Part shown: piece after piece, positions 35,545 through 43,444 of the stretch
How the letters are laid out: the number at the start of each line of letters is the position of its first letter
How positions within the stretch are numbered: the stretch's first letter is position 1
Assembly (NCBI GenBank): GCA_009668225.1
Contig: WJYK01000002.1
Span: 1 to 64,000 of the forward strand
Direction of reading: 5' to 3'
Source of the DNA: Enterobacteriaceae bacterium RIT693
GTDB lineage: Bacteria; Pseudomonadota; Gammaproteobacteria; Enterobacterales; Enterobacteriaceae
DNA: 64,000 nt
Notes under the pieces: model-generated
Databases searched by the model: none
What the model was told of the DNA's origin: nothing
Seen by the model: the letters and a program-made list of their open reading frames with translations, nothing else
Program-made: the position numbers and the translations under genes

Positions 35545-36369
35545 ATGCGTACGGCGATTAAATATACTCTGACGGTATCTCTGCTGGCGGTTTCTCTGGC
35601 GGGGGCAATGGTGCTTACCGGCTGCGGCCCTAAACAGGATGCTAATCACATTAAAGTGGGTATCAGCGCCGGTATTGACCAGCCGCTGTGGGACACTGTG
35701 AAAAAGGTAGCAAAAGAGAAATATAATCTTGATGTCGAAGTGGTGACATTCACTGACTATGTATTGCCTAACTCTGCGCTGAGCAGCGGTGATATTGACG
35801 CAAACTCTTTCCAGCATGGCCCCTATCTGGATAAACAGATAGCCGAGCGTGGCTATAAGCTGGCGGCCGTGGGTAACACCTTCGTTTACCCGATTGCCGG
35901 TTACTCGCGCAAAATCAAATCCGTCTCCGAAATGAAGGACGGGGCGCAAGTCGCGGTACCGAACGACCCGACCAACCTTGGCCGTTCGCTACTGCTTTTG
36001 CAGGCCCAGGGGCTTATCAAGCTGAAAGCAGGGGTCGGTCTGCTCCCCACCTCGCTGGATATTGTAGAGAATCCTAAACAGCTGAAAATTGTTGAAGTGG
36101 AAGCGGCTCAGCTTACCCGCGCCATCGATGACGATAAAATCGACCTTGCTATCATCAACACCAATTACTCGAGCCAGGTGGGCCTGACGCCGGCGAAAAA
36201 CGGGCTTTTTGTTGAAGATAAAAGCTCTCCTTACGTGAACATTATTGTCGCCCGTGAAGACAATAAAGACAGTGACAACGTGAAGAACCTGGTGAAGGCG
36301 TACCAGACAGATGAAGTTGCCGCCGCAGCCGATGCCATTTACAAAGGCGACGCCGTAAAAGGTTGGTAA
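35545..36369 (+). CDS. nlpA: MetQ/NlpA-family lipoprotein
   Basis: A 274-residue lipoprotein with signal peptide and lipobox LTGC (Cys27). The mature part follows E. coli NlpA/MetQ closely: HIKVGISAGIDQPLWDTVKK, GNTFVYPIAGYSRKIKSVSE, VPNDPTNLGRSLLLLQ, and SSPYVNIIVAREDNKDSDNV. MetQ binds methionine for the MetNI importer, but no metN or metI is near, so this is the orphan NlpA form. ATG 35545 with AGGAAG is preferred over an in-frame GTG at 35494. Its substrate may be D- or L-methionine, as reported for NlpA in E. coli. Confidence 0.87.
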   Translation: MRTAIKYTLTVSLLAVSLAGAMVLTGCGPKQDANHIKVGISAGIDQPLWDTVKKVAKEKYNLDVEVVTFTDYVLPNSALSSGDIDANSFQHGPYLDKQIAERGYKLAAVGNTFVYPIAGYSRKIKSVSEMKDGAQVAVPNDPTNLGRSLLLLQAQGLIKLKAGVGLLPTSLDIVENPKQLKIVEVEAAQLTRAIDDDKIDLAIINTNYSSQVGLTPAKNGLFVEDKSSPYVNIIVAREDNKDSDNVKNLVKAYQTDEVAAAADAIYKGDAVKGW

Positions 36370-36391
36370 CCGTTTTAACCGGTACCCTTAA

Positions 36392-36416
36392 GGGCACAGC
36401 GTTAAAAACTGTGCCC
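36392..36416. terminator. hairpin between nlpA and the effector gene
   Basis: GGGCACAG-cgttaaaaa-CTGTGCCC is a perfect 8-base inverted repeat between two convergent genes. It lacks a clear T-tract, so terminator function is uncertain. Confidence 0.45.
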
Positions 36417-36445
36417 GATAGCGAAGCGGGAATACCGCAGAAAAA

Positions 36446-37384
36446 TTATAGACCTTTCGAAGGGCCGTACAGTCCAGGCTGGCGGGAGACCAACCCGGAA
36501 TACTGATTTATGCTATCGATTTTCTTTGTCAGCTGGTCGCTTCGCATCGAATCGAAGGATTTAACGACCTGCCCGTCGTTATAGCGCATGCCCGGGTCAG
36601 CGGCCAACGTTCGCACATCGTACAGCAGCTGGTGCTGCTCTTTTAATCCTTCAGCAAGGTCTTTTACCAGCGCGGAACCCACACCGTGAAACCCCTGTTT
36701 TGCCATACGTTGCTCAATAACGTTTTTAGGCACCGGGGTTATTCCGCTCAGGGCATATTGCGCATCCGGGTCGCCCTGGCGGCTGTTATATTGCTTTTTA
36801 ACCACCAGTTCATTTGGATTTAATGCGGTATTACTCAGTAACGTAGCCACAGGAATATGTTGCCAGGCATCGACCATCGCCGTTTTATTGCTTTCGCGCG
36901 GGTCGCCAATCATGACCAGGACGTGATCGTTACGGTACATGGCGCTGGAAACCGGCGCGCTGGAGCCTCGTGCCGCCAGCATGGTGTAGGCGAGATCGGC
37001 AAACTCCTGGCAATTTCCGCCCTGTAGCGTGGCGGCGGTGCGGCCAGATGCGTAGGTTCGGTCCATATTGGGAGCCTGTGTCCGAAGGGTATCCCGGATT
37101 GCTTTTTTATCTTCACGCGCCAGATGAGCACGTAAGTAGCTTTCTCCCTTGCTGCCAACCACGGACAACCACTGGTTACCCGCACCGTGTGGCATATAGC
37201 GAACGACCCCATCCTGGGTTTGGGACGCCAGGTTGAGATTACCCATGGTGCGCGGCGAAACGTTCATGACCTGGTTGCGATATTTGCCCGAGAGGCGTAG
37301 GGCTTCTGGGGGTAAATAATCATGTGCCGCCAGCATACTGACGCTATGCGCCTGGCTGCCGGAAGAGATGCCGGTACTGTTCAT
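36446..37384 (-). CDS. putative type III secretion effector, transglutaminase-like cysteine enzyme
   Basis: A 312-residue protein with a Ser/Gly-rich, unstructured N-terminus, as expected for a type III secretion signal. It has a catalytic triad pattern Cys125 (GGNCQEFADLAYTMLAARG), His154 (NDHVLVMIGD) and Asp172 (MVDAW). Spacing and context (Cys-helix, His-strand, Asp-strand) match the transglutaminase-like fold used by several effectors, which deamidate, cross-link or cleave host proteins. It starts ten bases after a CesT-type chaperone gene, the classical effector/chaperone layout. AGGAA precedes ATG 37384. I do not recognise a named effector, and no secretion apparatus is in the window. 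Confidence 0.68.
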   Translation of the reverse strand: MNSTGISSGSQAHSVSMLAAHDYLPPEALRLSGKYRNQVMNVSPRTMGNLNLASQTQDGVVRYMPHGAGNQWLSVVGSKGESYLRAHLAREDKKAIRDTLRTQAPNMDRTYASGRTAATLQGGNCQEFADLAYTMLAARGSSAPVSSAMYRNDHVLVMIGDPRESNKTAMVDAWQHIPVATLLSNTALNPNELVVKKQYNSRQGDPDAQYALSGITPVPKNVIEQRMAKQGFHGVGSALVKDLAEGLKEQHQLLYDVRTLAADPGMRYNDGQVVKSFDSMRSDQLTKKIDSINQYSGLVSRQPGLYGPSKGL

Positions 37385-37394
37385 CGGTTATTCC

Positions 37395-37793
37395 TCAGTA
37401 TGCAGCAAGACGCTTCATGATAGTGACGGTGTAGTGGGCAAAGCGTTCGTACAAAGCGATCAACACTTCAGGCGTAGCCTGGCTTTGCGCAATGCGGGTC
37501 CAGACAACAATGTCATCATCTGTCGCACTGGAGGCAACCACAACCGGCGGCGACAGCTCGCTCATCAAATTAACCTGCATCAACTCCCACAGCACTAAGG
37601 ATCTTTGCTCGTCGTCACAGGTAAAGGGCAACACGCTGCTGAAGCTAATTGCTCCTGCCGGGTAATGATGAAGCTGCATTGAAGGGCCCGACTTCAGCGT
37701 GAGTTCGAAGGCTTCTTCGTCGCCTTTAGATTCAGGCGCGATAGCTAAGTAGTGAAATAGTGGGGCGACAGCATCGCCGAAATGGTGGGGCAT
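37395..37793 (-). CDS. CesT-family type III secretion chaperone
   Basis: A 132-residue acidic protein with the class I chaperone pattern: N-terminal helix, a strand-rich centre (FELTLKSGPSMQLHHYPAGA, VLPFTCDDEQRSLVLWELMQ), and a C-terminal helix (PEVLIALYERFAHYTVTIM). Such chaperones keep one effector partly unfolded and deliver it to the secretion ATPase. AAGGAGT lies seven bases before ATG 37793; the longer frame to 37811 is less likely. It precedes the effector gene by ten bases and is probably translated with it; its most likely client is that protein. Confidence 0.72.
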   Translation of the reverse strand: MPHHFGDAVAPLFHYLAIAPESKGDEEAFELTLKSGPSMQLHHYPAGAISFSSVLPFTCDDEQRSLVLWELMQVNLMSELSPPVVVASSATDDDIVVWTRIAQSQATPEVLIALYERFAHYTVTIMKRLAAY

Positions 37794-37907
37794 AACAGAC
37801 TCCTTGAACACGGGAATAGCATTTCTGCCAGAGCGAGGGCTCTGAAATATCCCTACTGAGTAGCGAAGCCGCAGCGTCGGTTCCCGGAGCCTGTTATTTA
37901 GCCGCGT

Positions 37908-37997
37908 TTATCTGCTGAAAAGATGCGTGCCAACCGACAGACAGCCCGTAAGTAAAAAGAAAGAGGAATAGATGAATACAATAATTAAGGGTCTCAT
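37908..37997 (-). CDS. tiny lipoprotein (29 residues)
   Basis: MRPLIIVFIYSSFFLLTGC followed by ten residues: a complete lipoprotein signal with lipobox LLTGC (Cys19) and a very short mature part (CLSVGTHLFSR). TAAGGAG lies at good distance from ATG 37997. It resembles the extreme N-terminus of the YceK/YidQ lipoprotein family, so it may be a truncated relative or a genuine micro-lipoprotein such as an entericidin or lysis-type peptide. It follows another tiny lipoprotein gene by 15 bases and precedes the chaperone/effector genes on the same strand. Confidence 0.6.
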   Translation of the reverse strand: MRPLIIVFIYSSFFLLTGCLSVGTHLFSR

Positions 37998-38012
37998 TGG
38001 TACTCCTTACGA

Positions 38013-38090
38013 TTAGAAAAGCGACACACAGCCGCTTAATAACACCGCGGAAGATACCAAAAATAAATAGCATATCAGTTTGTTAAACAT
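38013..38090 (-). CDS. tiny lipoprotein (25 residues)
   Basis: MFNKLICYLFLVSSAVLLSG ends in a lipobox with Cys21 and a mature part of only five residues (CVSLF). It is the first of two tandem lipoprotein micro-genes. GAGGTGG lies rather far upstream (about 12 bases). Short lipoproteins of this kind include colicin lysis proteins and entericidins; a role in releasing or exporting a product is possible. The tandem arrangement and shared lipobox argue against chance. Confidence 0.5.
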   Translation of the reverse strand: MFNKLICYLFLVSSAVLLSGCVSLF

Positions 38091-38286
38091 AGGAATTATC
38101 ACCACCTCGCATCGTTGTTTCGCTCAGATTGCCAGACAAGAATCAAGCGACTGTCAATGAATAGCGAAGGAACGATCAAGGCCGTCCTGAAATGCCTCAT
38201 GAGGGAGAACCGCCAGCATTGGTGGCTTGTTTGCCTGCGTCGGAGAGATAAACTCAACGATTCATGGCGATGTACTTCGAGGACAT

Positions 38287-38715
38287 ATGCATTTCATACA
38301 AGCTAACCAGGATGAGGGGAGCCGCCTGGCTGAGATCCGAGCGATTGCAATGAAGCCAGGCTTAGAAGCAGTAGGGCGCTATGACGAAAGGCGGGTCAGA
38401 AACCGTTTTCTGGACACCTTTATGCCCGCTGACACCTGGAAAATCGTGCTTAATCACATCCTGGTTGGCTTTTTCGCCTACAGGGACAACCACGATCATC
38501 TTTACCTCGACCATTTGTATATTCATCCAGATTTCCAGAATCAGAAGATTGGGCGGGCGGTCATTGCGCACTTGTCCCGCGCGGCAGCCGAAAAAATGAT
38601 ACCGTTGCGTCTTGGAGCGTTACGAAATAGCCCCGCAAACCATTTTTATCTCAGCAATGGTTTCAAAAAAATAGGCGAGGGTGAATTCGATATCTTTTAT
38701 GAGCTGATCGTTTAA
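38287..38715 (+). CDS. GNAT N-acetyltransferase
   Basis: A 142-residue acetyltransferase. The core has the strand/loop of the acetyl-CoA site (HLYLDHLYIHPDFQNQKIGRAV) and the second strand PANHFYLSNGFKKIG. GAGG precedes ATG 38287; the frame is open for another 60 bases upstream, but those codons show no family pattern. It is isolated between the lipoprotein genes and the DUF1345 gene. Substrate unknown. Confidence 0.75.
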   Translation: MHFIQANQDEGSRLAEIRAIAMKPGLEAVGRYDERRVRNRFLDTFMPADTWKIVLNHILVGFFAYRDNHDHLYLDHLYIHPDFQNQKIGRAVIAHLSRAAAEKMIPLRLGALRNSPANHFYLSNGFKKIGEGEFDIFYELIV

Positions 38716-38736
38716 ACGCTGGGATCGGCAGCGCAT

Positions 38737-39396
38737 TCAGCTAAGTAGCCCGGCCCCAACGTTAACCGATAACCCTAAAATTGCCAGATTGAACAGAAAC
38801 GAGATAACGGATTGTAGCAGCGTGATCCGACGCATCTCAGTTGTTCCCGTTGCGACATCCGCCGTTTGCGATGCTACGGCGATGGTAAAAGCATAATAGA
38901 GAAAATCCCAATATGCCGGATCCTTCGGTTTTTCAGGAAAGATCATCGGCGTAACGTCTTTACTGCGGTGCAAGTAGTGATTATGCGCGTAATGCATGGC
39001 GAAAGAACTGGGCAACAATGCCCAGGAAACGATTAGCGTTGTTGCTGTCAGCAAGACATGAAGCACGCGCGGCGTTCCGCTAAGCGAATGCAATGAGGAT
39101 AGCTCGCTCAGAATCGCTACAAGACTTGCCATGCAAGCAAAGATAACTATGCCTAACACCAGCGCAGCGCTTTGATCCTGAATTTTTGCAATTCGTTGGA
39201 TTTCGTTAACTTCCGTACGCAGCATGCGAAACCAGATAAAAATCAGGTACAGCCACGCCAGAACATTCCAGCTGATTAACAGGCGCTGAAGCGTACCCAA
39301 TTGTACGGGAAGTACGTAATAGCAAATCACACCTGCAATGAGTGAAATCAGCAGCCGAAGTCGAGCGAAAAGGTGAGTCCTTAGCGAAAAGCTCAT
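38737..39396 (-). CDS. DUF1345-family membrane protein
   Basis: A 219-residue inner-membrane protein with about five hydrophobic segments. The family pattern includes SWALLPSSFAMHYAHNHYL, the loop YWDFLYYAFTIAVASQTADV and EMRRITLLQSVISFLFN near the C-terminus. Function in this family is unknown. No strong ribosome-binding site is visible for ATG 39396, nor for TTG 39417. The dif site lies 80 bases upstream of its start, so the promoter region abuts dif. Confidence 0.75.
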   Translation of the reverse strand: MSFSLRTHLFARLRLLISLIAGVICYYVLPVQLGTLQRLLISWNVLAWLYLIFIWFRMLRTEVNEIQRIAKIQDQSAALVLGIVIFACMASLVAILSELSSLHSLSGTPRVLHVLLTATTLIVSWALLPSSFAMHYAHNHYLHRSKDVTPMIFPEKPKDPAYWDFLYYAFTIAVASQTADVATGTTEMRRITLLQSVISFLFNLAILGLSVNVGAGLLS

Positions 39397-39475
39397 GAGG
39401 TTAGTTGGTCTGCACAAGTGTTTGGTAACGTTAACTGTAGACGAAGGAATGCCTAAATTACTCCTCTCATACTTG

Positions 39476-39503
39476 ATTTAACATAATATACATTATGCGC
39501 ACC
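39476..39503 (-). other. dif: XerCD chromosome-dimer resolution site
   Basis: The minus strand reads GGTGCGCATAA-TGTATA-TTATGTTAAAT (arms of 11 bases around a 6-base centre), identical to the 28-base E. coli dif site. XerC binds the GGTGCGCATAA arm and XerD the TTATGTTAAAT arm, resolving chromosome dimers when activated by FtsK at the septum. It marks the point where the two replication arms meet in this chromosome. Confidence 0.97.
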
Positions 39504-39628
39504 AAGGTTGTAGAGGCTCAATTAATGTCTATTTGTGGGCATGTTCCGTGATGTCCAGGCAATAGTTTTCAGATCTGTATACCTGGACAACAACTCACTT
39601 TTCCTGATGAGGAGTTTTTGACGTCGGG

Positions 39629-39950
39629 ATGTTCACCGTGAAAGAAATCAACCGCCTCAAAATCCTTCAGGATGTCATCGATCGGAATCTGCGTCCTGGC
39701 CAGGCTGCGGACATGCTGGGCGTCAGGTCACGTCATTAGCCGTTTGCTGAAACGTTATCGGCAGTTCGGGCCACCTGGTATGAACAACCAGAGTCGCGGT
39801 CAATACGGTAAACCGATGATCTTCTACAGCGGTAACGCCAGCGTATTCAGAGTCAATAATAAACACGCCAGTGCGCATCTGACACTTCAGGACCGACTGG
39901 TTAAAGAACTCACAACTGCTGAAGTGTATCGATTCGCGACTTCTGCTGGA
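39629..39950 (+). pseudogene. ISNCY/IS1202-type transposase remnant
   Basis: MFTVKEINRLKILQDVIDRN and GQAADMLGV start like an ISNCY-family transposase N-terminus (helix-turn-helix). A frameshift follows at about 39724 (the other frame continues HVISRLLKRYRQFGPPGMNN), then a jump to YGKPMIFYSGNASVFRVNNK from the DDE region. Most of the gene is deleted. Upstream, TGTCCAGG...CCTGGACA at about 39550-39588 may belong to the terminal repeat. It inserted within 130 bases of dif and has decayed. Confidence 0.72.
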
Positions 39951-39955
39951 TTCTG

Positions 39956-40372
39956 TTACTTCGCCCAGTCTTCAAGCACTAACCCCGGTACCCGCTCAAA
40001 CTCCCTCACATTATTCGTCACCAGCACGGCGCCGACGGCAATGGCGTGTCCGGCAATCGCTGTATCGTTCGGGCCGATCGGTGTACCAGCGAGGCGCATT
40101 GCGACCCGGATGTTGGTCGTGGCGTCGACCGCGGCGCGGTCCCAGGGCAGGATGGCATCGAGACGGGTACAGAACGCGTCAACCAGCGCGATGTGGCGCG
40201 GCGAGGCCTTTGGGCCGGTAGCGCCGAAGCGCATTTCGGAGTAGGTAATGGCCGAAACCACGATGCGCTGGCTGCGTAGTACCGCCTGCTCCAGGCGCTT
40301 CAGTACGGCTTCCGGCTGCTCGCGCATGATGAACGAGCAGATGCAGGTGTCGAGCATATAGGTTTTATTCAC
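39956..40372 (-). CDS. vapC: VapC-type PIN-domain toxin
   Basis: A 138-residue PIN-domain ribonuclease. The acidic residues are in MLDTCICSFIMRE (first Asp), SEMRFGATG (Glu), and PNDTAIAGHAI (third Asp). VapC toxins of enterics cleave initiator tRNA. It overlaps the antitoxin gene by four bases (ATGA), the normal toxin-antitoxin arrangement with the antitoxin first. It lies directly next to the IS remnant and 450 bases from dif. Confidence 0.9.
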   Translation of the reverse strand: MNKTYMLDTCICSFIMREQPEAVLKRLEQAVLRSQRIVVSAITYSEMRFGATGPKASPRHIALVDAFCTRLDAILPWDRAAVDATTNIRVAMRLAGTPIGPNDTAIAGHAIAVGAVLVTNNVREFERVPGLVLEDWAK

Positions 40373-40599
40373 AGGTCAAAGCGTCCTTCGTCGCTGACAA
40401 CGTCCTCGCGCGTCGCCATAAAGTCCGGGTCGGCCTTTTCCAGGCTGGCGAATGAGCCCCAGGTCGGCCGGACGGGACGCAATATAATGCTGTCTCCTTC
40501 GCGGACGATCTCCAACTCGCTCACTCCATCAAAATCCAGATCGCGTGGCAGACGGATGGCGCGGTTGTTGCCGTTTTTAAAAATCGATACGGTTCGCAT
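40369..40599 (-). CDS. vapB: VapB-type antitoxin
   Basis: A 76-residue antitoxin: an AbrB/SpoVT-like DNA-binding N-terminus (FKNGNNRAIRLPRDLDFDG) and a C-terminal tail that would block VapC (WGSFASLEKADPDFMATRED). GGAGG precedes ATG 40599; an in-frame extension upstream is unlikely. It overlaps vapC by four bases and presumably represses its own promoter at inverted repeats in the adjacent 40600-40720 region. Confidence 0.9.
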   Translation of the reverse strand: MRTVSIFKNGNNRAIRLPRDLDFDGVSELEIVREGDSIILRPVRPTWGSFASLEKADPDFMATREDVVSDEGRFDL

Positions 40600-41032
40600 G
40601 ATGTCCTCCTGGTTTCTGGCCTCATGGCCCATCAGTACATACTTAGTATATACCTATGCCTTACATATGCACATGATCTGCATATGCAGATGCCAGGCAT
40701 ATGGATATGCTACACCTATCATGTTGCCATGTACGGCAATCTTAATTTTCAGGAAAATCTTTTCTGTACGCGCTCCGCGGTCCATAAATCAATGACTCAG
40801 CGTCATCAGCTTACAGTATCTGCTGGTATCTACTTTCCCGGACAAACGTTGAGCCAGCCAATGGACGATCTCTGGTGTCACTTTACTTTGTCGTCATCTT
40901 CACTAGAATGATCTCAACATTTGCTTCCTGAAGGTATTCGTCCAATGCGCTATTGATGCCGCCGTCAGTCTGACGGCCAACTGATTTCCCTCGTTTTTCG
41001 GGGCAGTTTTTGGCATCTATGGAGTACAACTT
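40600..41032. other. 433-base gap: vapB promoter region and unexplained coding-like stretch
   Basis: The left part (to about 40720) holds the vapB promoter, rich in overlapping inverted repeats built on CATATG. The right part contains a minus-strand frame (40883-41029) that reads protein-like, including GKSVGRQTDGGINSALDEYL and EIILVKMTTK, with only a TTG start. It could be the tail of a lost gene. No other gene is seen. Confidence 0.4.
40676..40691. promoter_or_regulatory. palindrome in the vapBC promoter region
   Basis: ATCTGCATATGCAGAT is a perfect 16-base palindrome about 80 bases upstream of vapB, inside a run of CATATG repeats. It is a candidate operator for VapB or the VapBC complex. 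Confidence 0.4.
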
Positions 41033-42646
41033 GTGACGAATAGCTATCTCACGCTGGAAAGCGTGTCTTTTGTATTACCCGGTGGTCTACCGCTCTTCTC
41101 GCAGCTAAGCGAAACGTTTGACTCACGTCCGACAGGTCTCGTTGGGCCAAATGGCGTGGGTAAAAGCGTGCTGGCACAGATCATGGCAGCAAAACTAGCC
41201 CCTTCTTCAGGACGATGCACTCGTTCAGGCTGCGTATTTTATCTTCCACAGCAGATAAGCCCCACCCCACATACTACGGTAGCGGAGTTGGCTGGTGTAC
41301 AACCCATTATTGAGGCTCTTTCTCGCATAGAACATGGCAGTACATCGGCCGTGGACTTTGATCTTGTGGGCAACAACTGGAATATTCACCAGCAGTTGCT
41401 GCTTCAGCTAAAGCGATGCGGTCTGCGCGGTTTGCATGCATCCACTCCCGCTCATCGACTAAGCGGAGGGGAAGCGATGCGCGTCGCACTTGCAGGAGCC
41501 TGGCTCTGCGAAGCTGATTTTATGATCCTTGATGAACCCAGCAACCACCTTGACCACACTGCCCTCCTGCAGCTTATTACTGAGCTGCACCTGTGGCATG
41601 GCGGATTATTAGTTGTTAGTCACGACCGGGTTTTGCTGGAGTCGATGGCCCGGGTAGTCGAGCTTTCGCCTTCAGGATTAAATAACTATGGCGGTAACTA
41701 TTCGTTCTATAGCCGGCAAAAAAGACATGAAACGGAAAATGCGCTTCATTTACTCAGGCAGCGAAAGCACGAACGCCAGCGTGAACAAAAAAATATTCTG
41801 AAGCAGAAAGCGTGCCTTGAGCAGCGGCAGTCGCGAGGAAACAGGCAGAGAGCTGACGCAAACCAGGCGAAGATTTTACTTGGTAGGCAAAAACAACGCA
41901 GTGAAACGTCCGCAGGCAAAGTAAAGCTGCAGCATAGCGAACGGCTGGAACAGCTCAATCAGCAAGTACGGGATGCCTCTTCCCGGGTAGGTGAAAATGC
42001 AGAGATAGTCCTGCATTCTCCTTCAACGAACCGGCTATTTTCGCGCCATCTTGCCGAACTCAGCGAAGTACAGTTACCCTTTATTTCAACGCTCTTCCCT
42101 TCAATAGAACTTGAGGTCACGGGCCAGGCACGCATTGGCATCGTTGGGCGAAACGGCAGCGGTAAATCAACCTTACTCAAGGTCATTGCCGGCCAGCTTC
42201 AGCCGCTTAGCGGGCATTGCCGGACAACGGATGCTCAGGCCTGGTTGGATCAGCACCTTACAGGTCTGGATCCTCATCGCAGCGTACTGGAACAAGTGCT
42301 GGAGGCAAACCAAACCGCCGGTGAAGCCACCCTGCGTATGCGGCTTGCGCAACTTGGGCTGGACGCTGCAAAAATCCAGCAACCCGCGGTGTCGCTGAGC
42401 GGCGGCGAACGGGTGAAAGCAACATTAGCCTGCAAGCTATATGCCGACCCGGCACCTCGGTTATTGCTGCTCGATGAGCCATCCAATCATCTTGATTTGA
42501 CGTCAATTCGGGCGCTGGAAACCATGCTCGATGCCTGGAATGGGGCGCTGATAGTGGTTTCACACGATCGTTTTTTCCTTGAAAATCTACATTTAACGCT
42601 GCGCTTAACGCTTGAGGGGAATAGCTGGCGGCTTGAGCCATGGTAA
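41033..42646 (+). CDS. ABC-F family ATPase
   Basis: A 537-residue soluble protein with two ABC ATPase domains. Each has a Walker A (GPNGVGKS; GRNGSGKS), signature LSGGE and Walker B LLDEPSNHLD-type motif. A charged linker (about 225-310) with many Arg, Lys and Gln residues separates them. ABC-F proteins act on ribosomes, protecting against antibiotics or rescuing stalls; this one resembles none of the four E. coli copies closely by eye. GTG 41033 is the start, with GGAG eight bases upstream. It stands alone. Confidence 0.88.
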   Translation: MTNSYLTLESVSFVLPGGLPLFSQLSETFDSRPTGLVGPNGVGKSVLAQIMAAKLAPSSGRCTRSGCVFYLPQQISPTPHTTVAELAGVQPIIEALSRIEHGSTSAVDFDLVGNNWNIHQQLLLQLKRCGLRGLHASTPAHRLSGGEAMRVALAGAWLCEADFMILDEPSNHLDHTALLQLITELHLWHGGLLVVSHDRVLLESMARVVELSPSGLNNYGGNYSFYSRQKRHETENALHLLRQRKHERQREQKNILKQKACLEQRQSRGNRQRADANQAKILLGRQKQRSETSAGKVKLQHSERLEQLNQQVRDASSRVGENAEIVLHSPSTNRLFSRHLAELSEVQLPFISTLFPSIELEVTGQARIGIVGRNGSGKSTLLKVIAGQLQPLSGHCRTTDAQAWLDQHLTGLDPHRSVLEQVLEANQTAGEATLRMRLAQLGLDAAKIQQPAVSLSGGERVKATLACKLYADPAPRLLLLDEPSNHLDLTSIRALETMLDAWNGALIVVSHDRFFLENLHLTLRLTLEGNSWRLEPW

Positions 42647-42718
42647 AGATTGGCGCGCTACGCCTTATGAATAGACTATAATTTAACCAGTAACGCTACG
42701 TGATAAAGGTGAAACACA

Positions 42719-42799
42719 ATGCCTAATCCACTTGATGCCTGTATGACTATTTTGCTTATCCTTGGCGCATTACATGAGATGGGATTGTTTCCCTGGTAA
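42719..42799 (+). CDS. 26-residue small hydrophobic protein
   Basis: MPNPLDACMTILLILGALHE followed by MGLFPW: a short hydrophobic peptide with AAGGTG seven bases upstream of ATG 42719. Size, ribosome-binding site and a single helix suggest a small membrane protein, but no family is recognised and the promoter is unknown. It could also be chance. Confidence 0.4.
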   Translation: MPNPLDACMTILLILGALHEMGLFPW

Positions 42800-42907
42800 C
42801 ATATCCCCGAGCATTAGCCAGCAGGCATGCCTGCCCCCGGGATGAGCTCTCTTTGTGGGCCTGAATCGTCGTCATTCAGGTCGTCATCTTTATGACATCC
42901 GGCAGCA

Positions 42908-43297
42908 TTAGCTGTCAGGCGCTGGCGTCCCCTGATGAAAACGCAGCCGCCACACCGACTCAGACTCTGTTTTAACCCATAGCGAAGCTCTTAGCGTTAG
43001 CCGTTCCATGCCCCCATTCTCATTAAACTGCCATGAGCGATAGGTCAGTAACGCACTGTTGCTATCAATAAGGGAAAGGGAAAAACCGTCAGCGTGTATT
43101 TGCTGCGCCCCCATTTCTTCCGCGAGTGACTCAATCACGTGCTGACGCTCATAGCGCCTGCCAGAGCGGCCAATTTCAAAGAAATCACCGTGCAGTAATC
43201 CGGCAACAATATCTCGCTTGCTGCGCGTTCCGGCTAAATGTAACCGTCGTTCATCCTCGACCAGCTGGGCTAACAGGTGTGGTAATTCATCTCTCAT
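42908..43297 (-). CDS. NTF2-like / DUF4440 protein
   Basis: A 129-residue protein with the cone-shaped NTF2-like pattern: an N-terminal helix (HLLAQLVEDERRL), a strand ending LLHGDFFEIGRSG, and C-terminal strands (ALLTYRSWQF, TLRASLWVKTESESVWRLRF). It lies alone between the 26-residue gene and the glycosyltransferase. Such proteins bind small ligands or act as isomerases/hydrolases; no catalytic signature stands out. ATG 43300 is an alternative one codon upstream. Confidence 0.6.
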   Translation of the reverse strand: MRDELPHLLAQLVEDERRLHLAGTRSKRDIVAGLLHGDFFEIGRSGRRYERQHVIESLAEEMGAQQIHADGFSLSLIDSNSALLTYRSWQFNENGGMERLTLRASLWVKTESESVWRLRFHQGTPAPDS

Positions 43298-43444
43298 CAT
43301 CCCCTCCTTCCCCTGCTCACTCTACCCCATTCTTCGGCAAAAATTGCACCTGCAGAAAATTGACAGCAGAATAAATCTCGTTAAGGTGATGAGTCATACT
43401 TTACGCTCAACATTCCGTTTGCTAACGCTGCGCTTCTGGAAATC

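Noticed and set aside
37972..38016. 14-codon plus-strand frame with a good AAGAGG ribosome-binding site
   Set aside because: It is antisense to the 29-residue lipoprotein gene, which has its own AAGGAG site and a clear lipobox. Too short to support.
38115..38306. 63-codon plus-strand frame before the GNAT gene
   Set aside because: No ribosome-binding site and a random-looking product overlapping the GNAT start.
40600..40720. Second Xer site (pdif-like) flanking VapBC
   Set aside because: No sequence resembling XerC/XerD arms with a 6-base centre was found besides dif itself.
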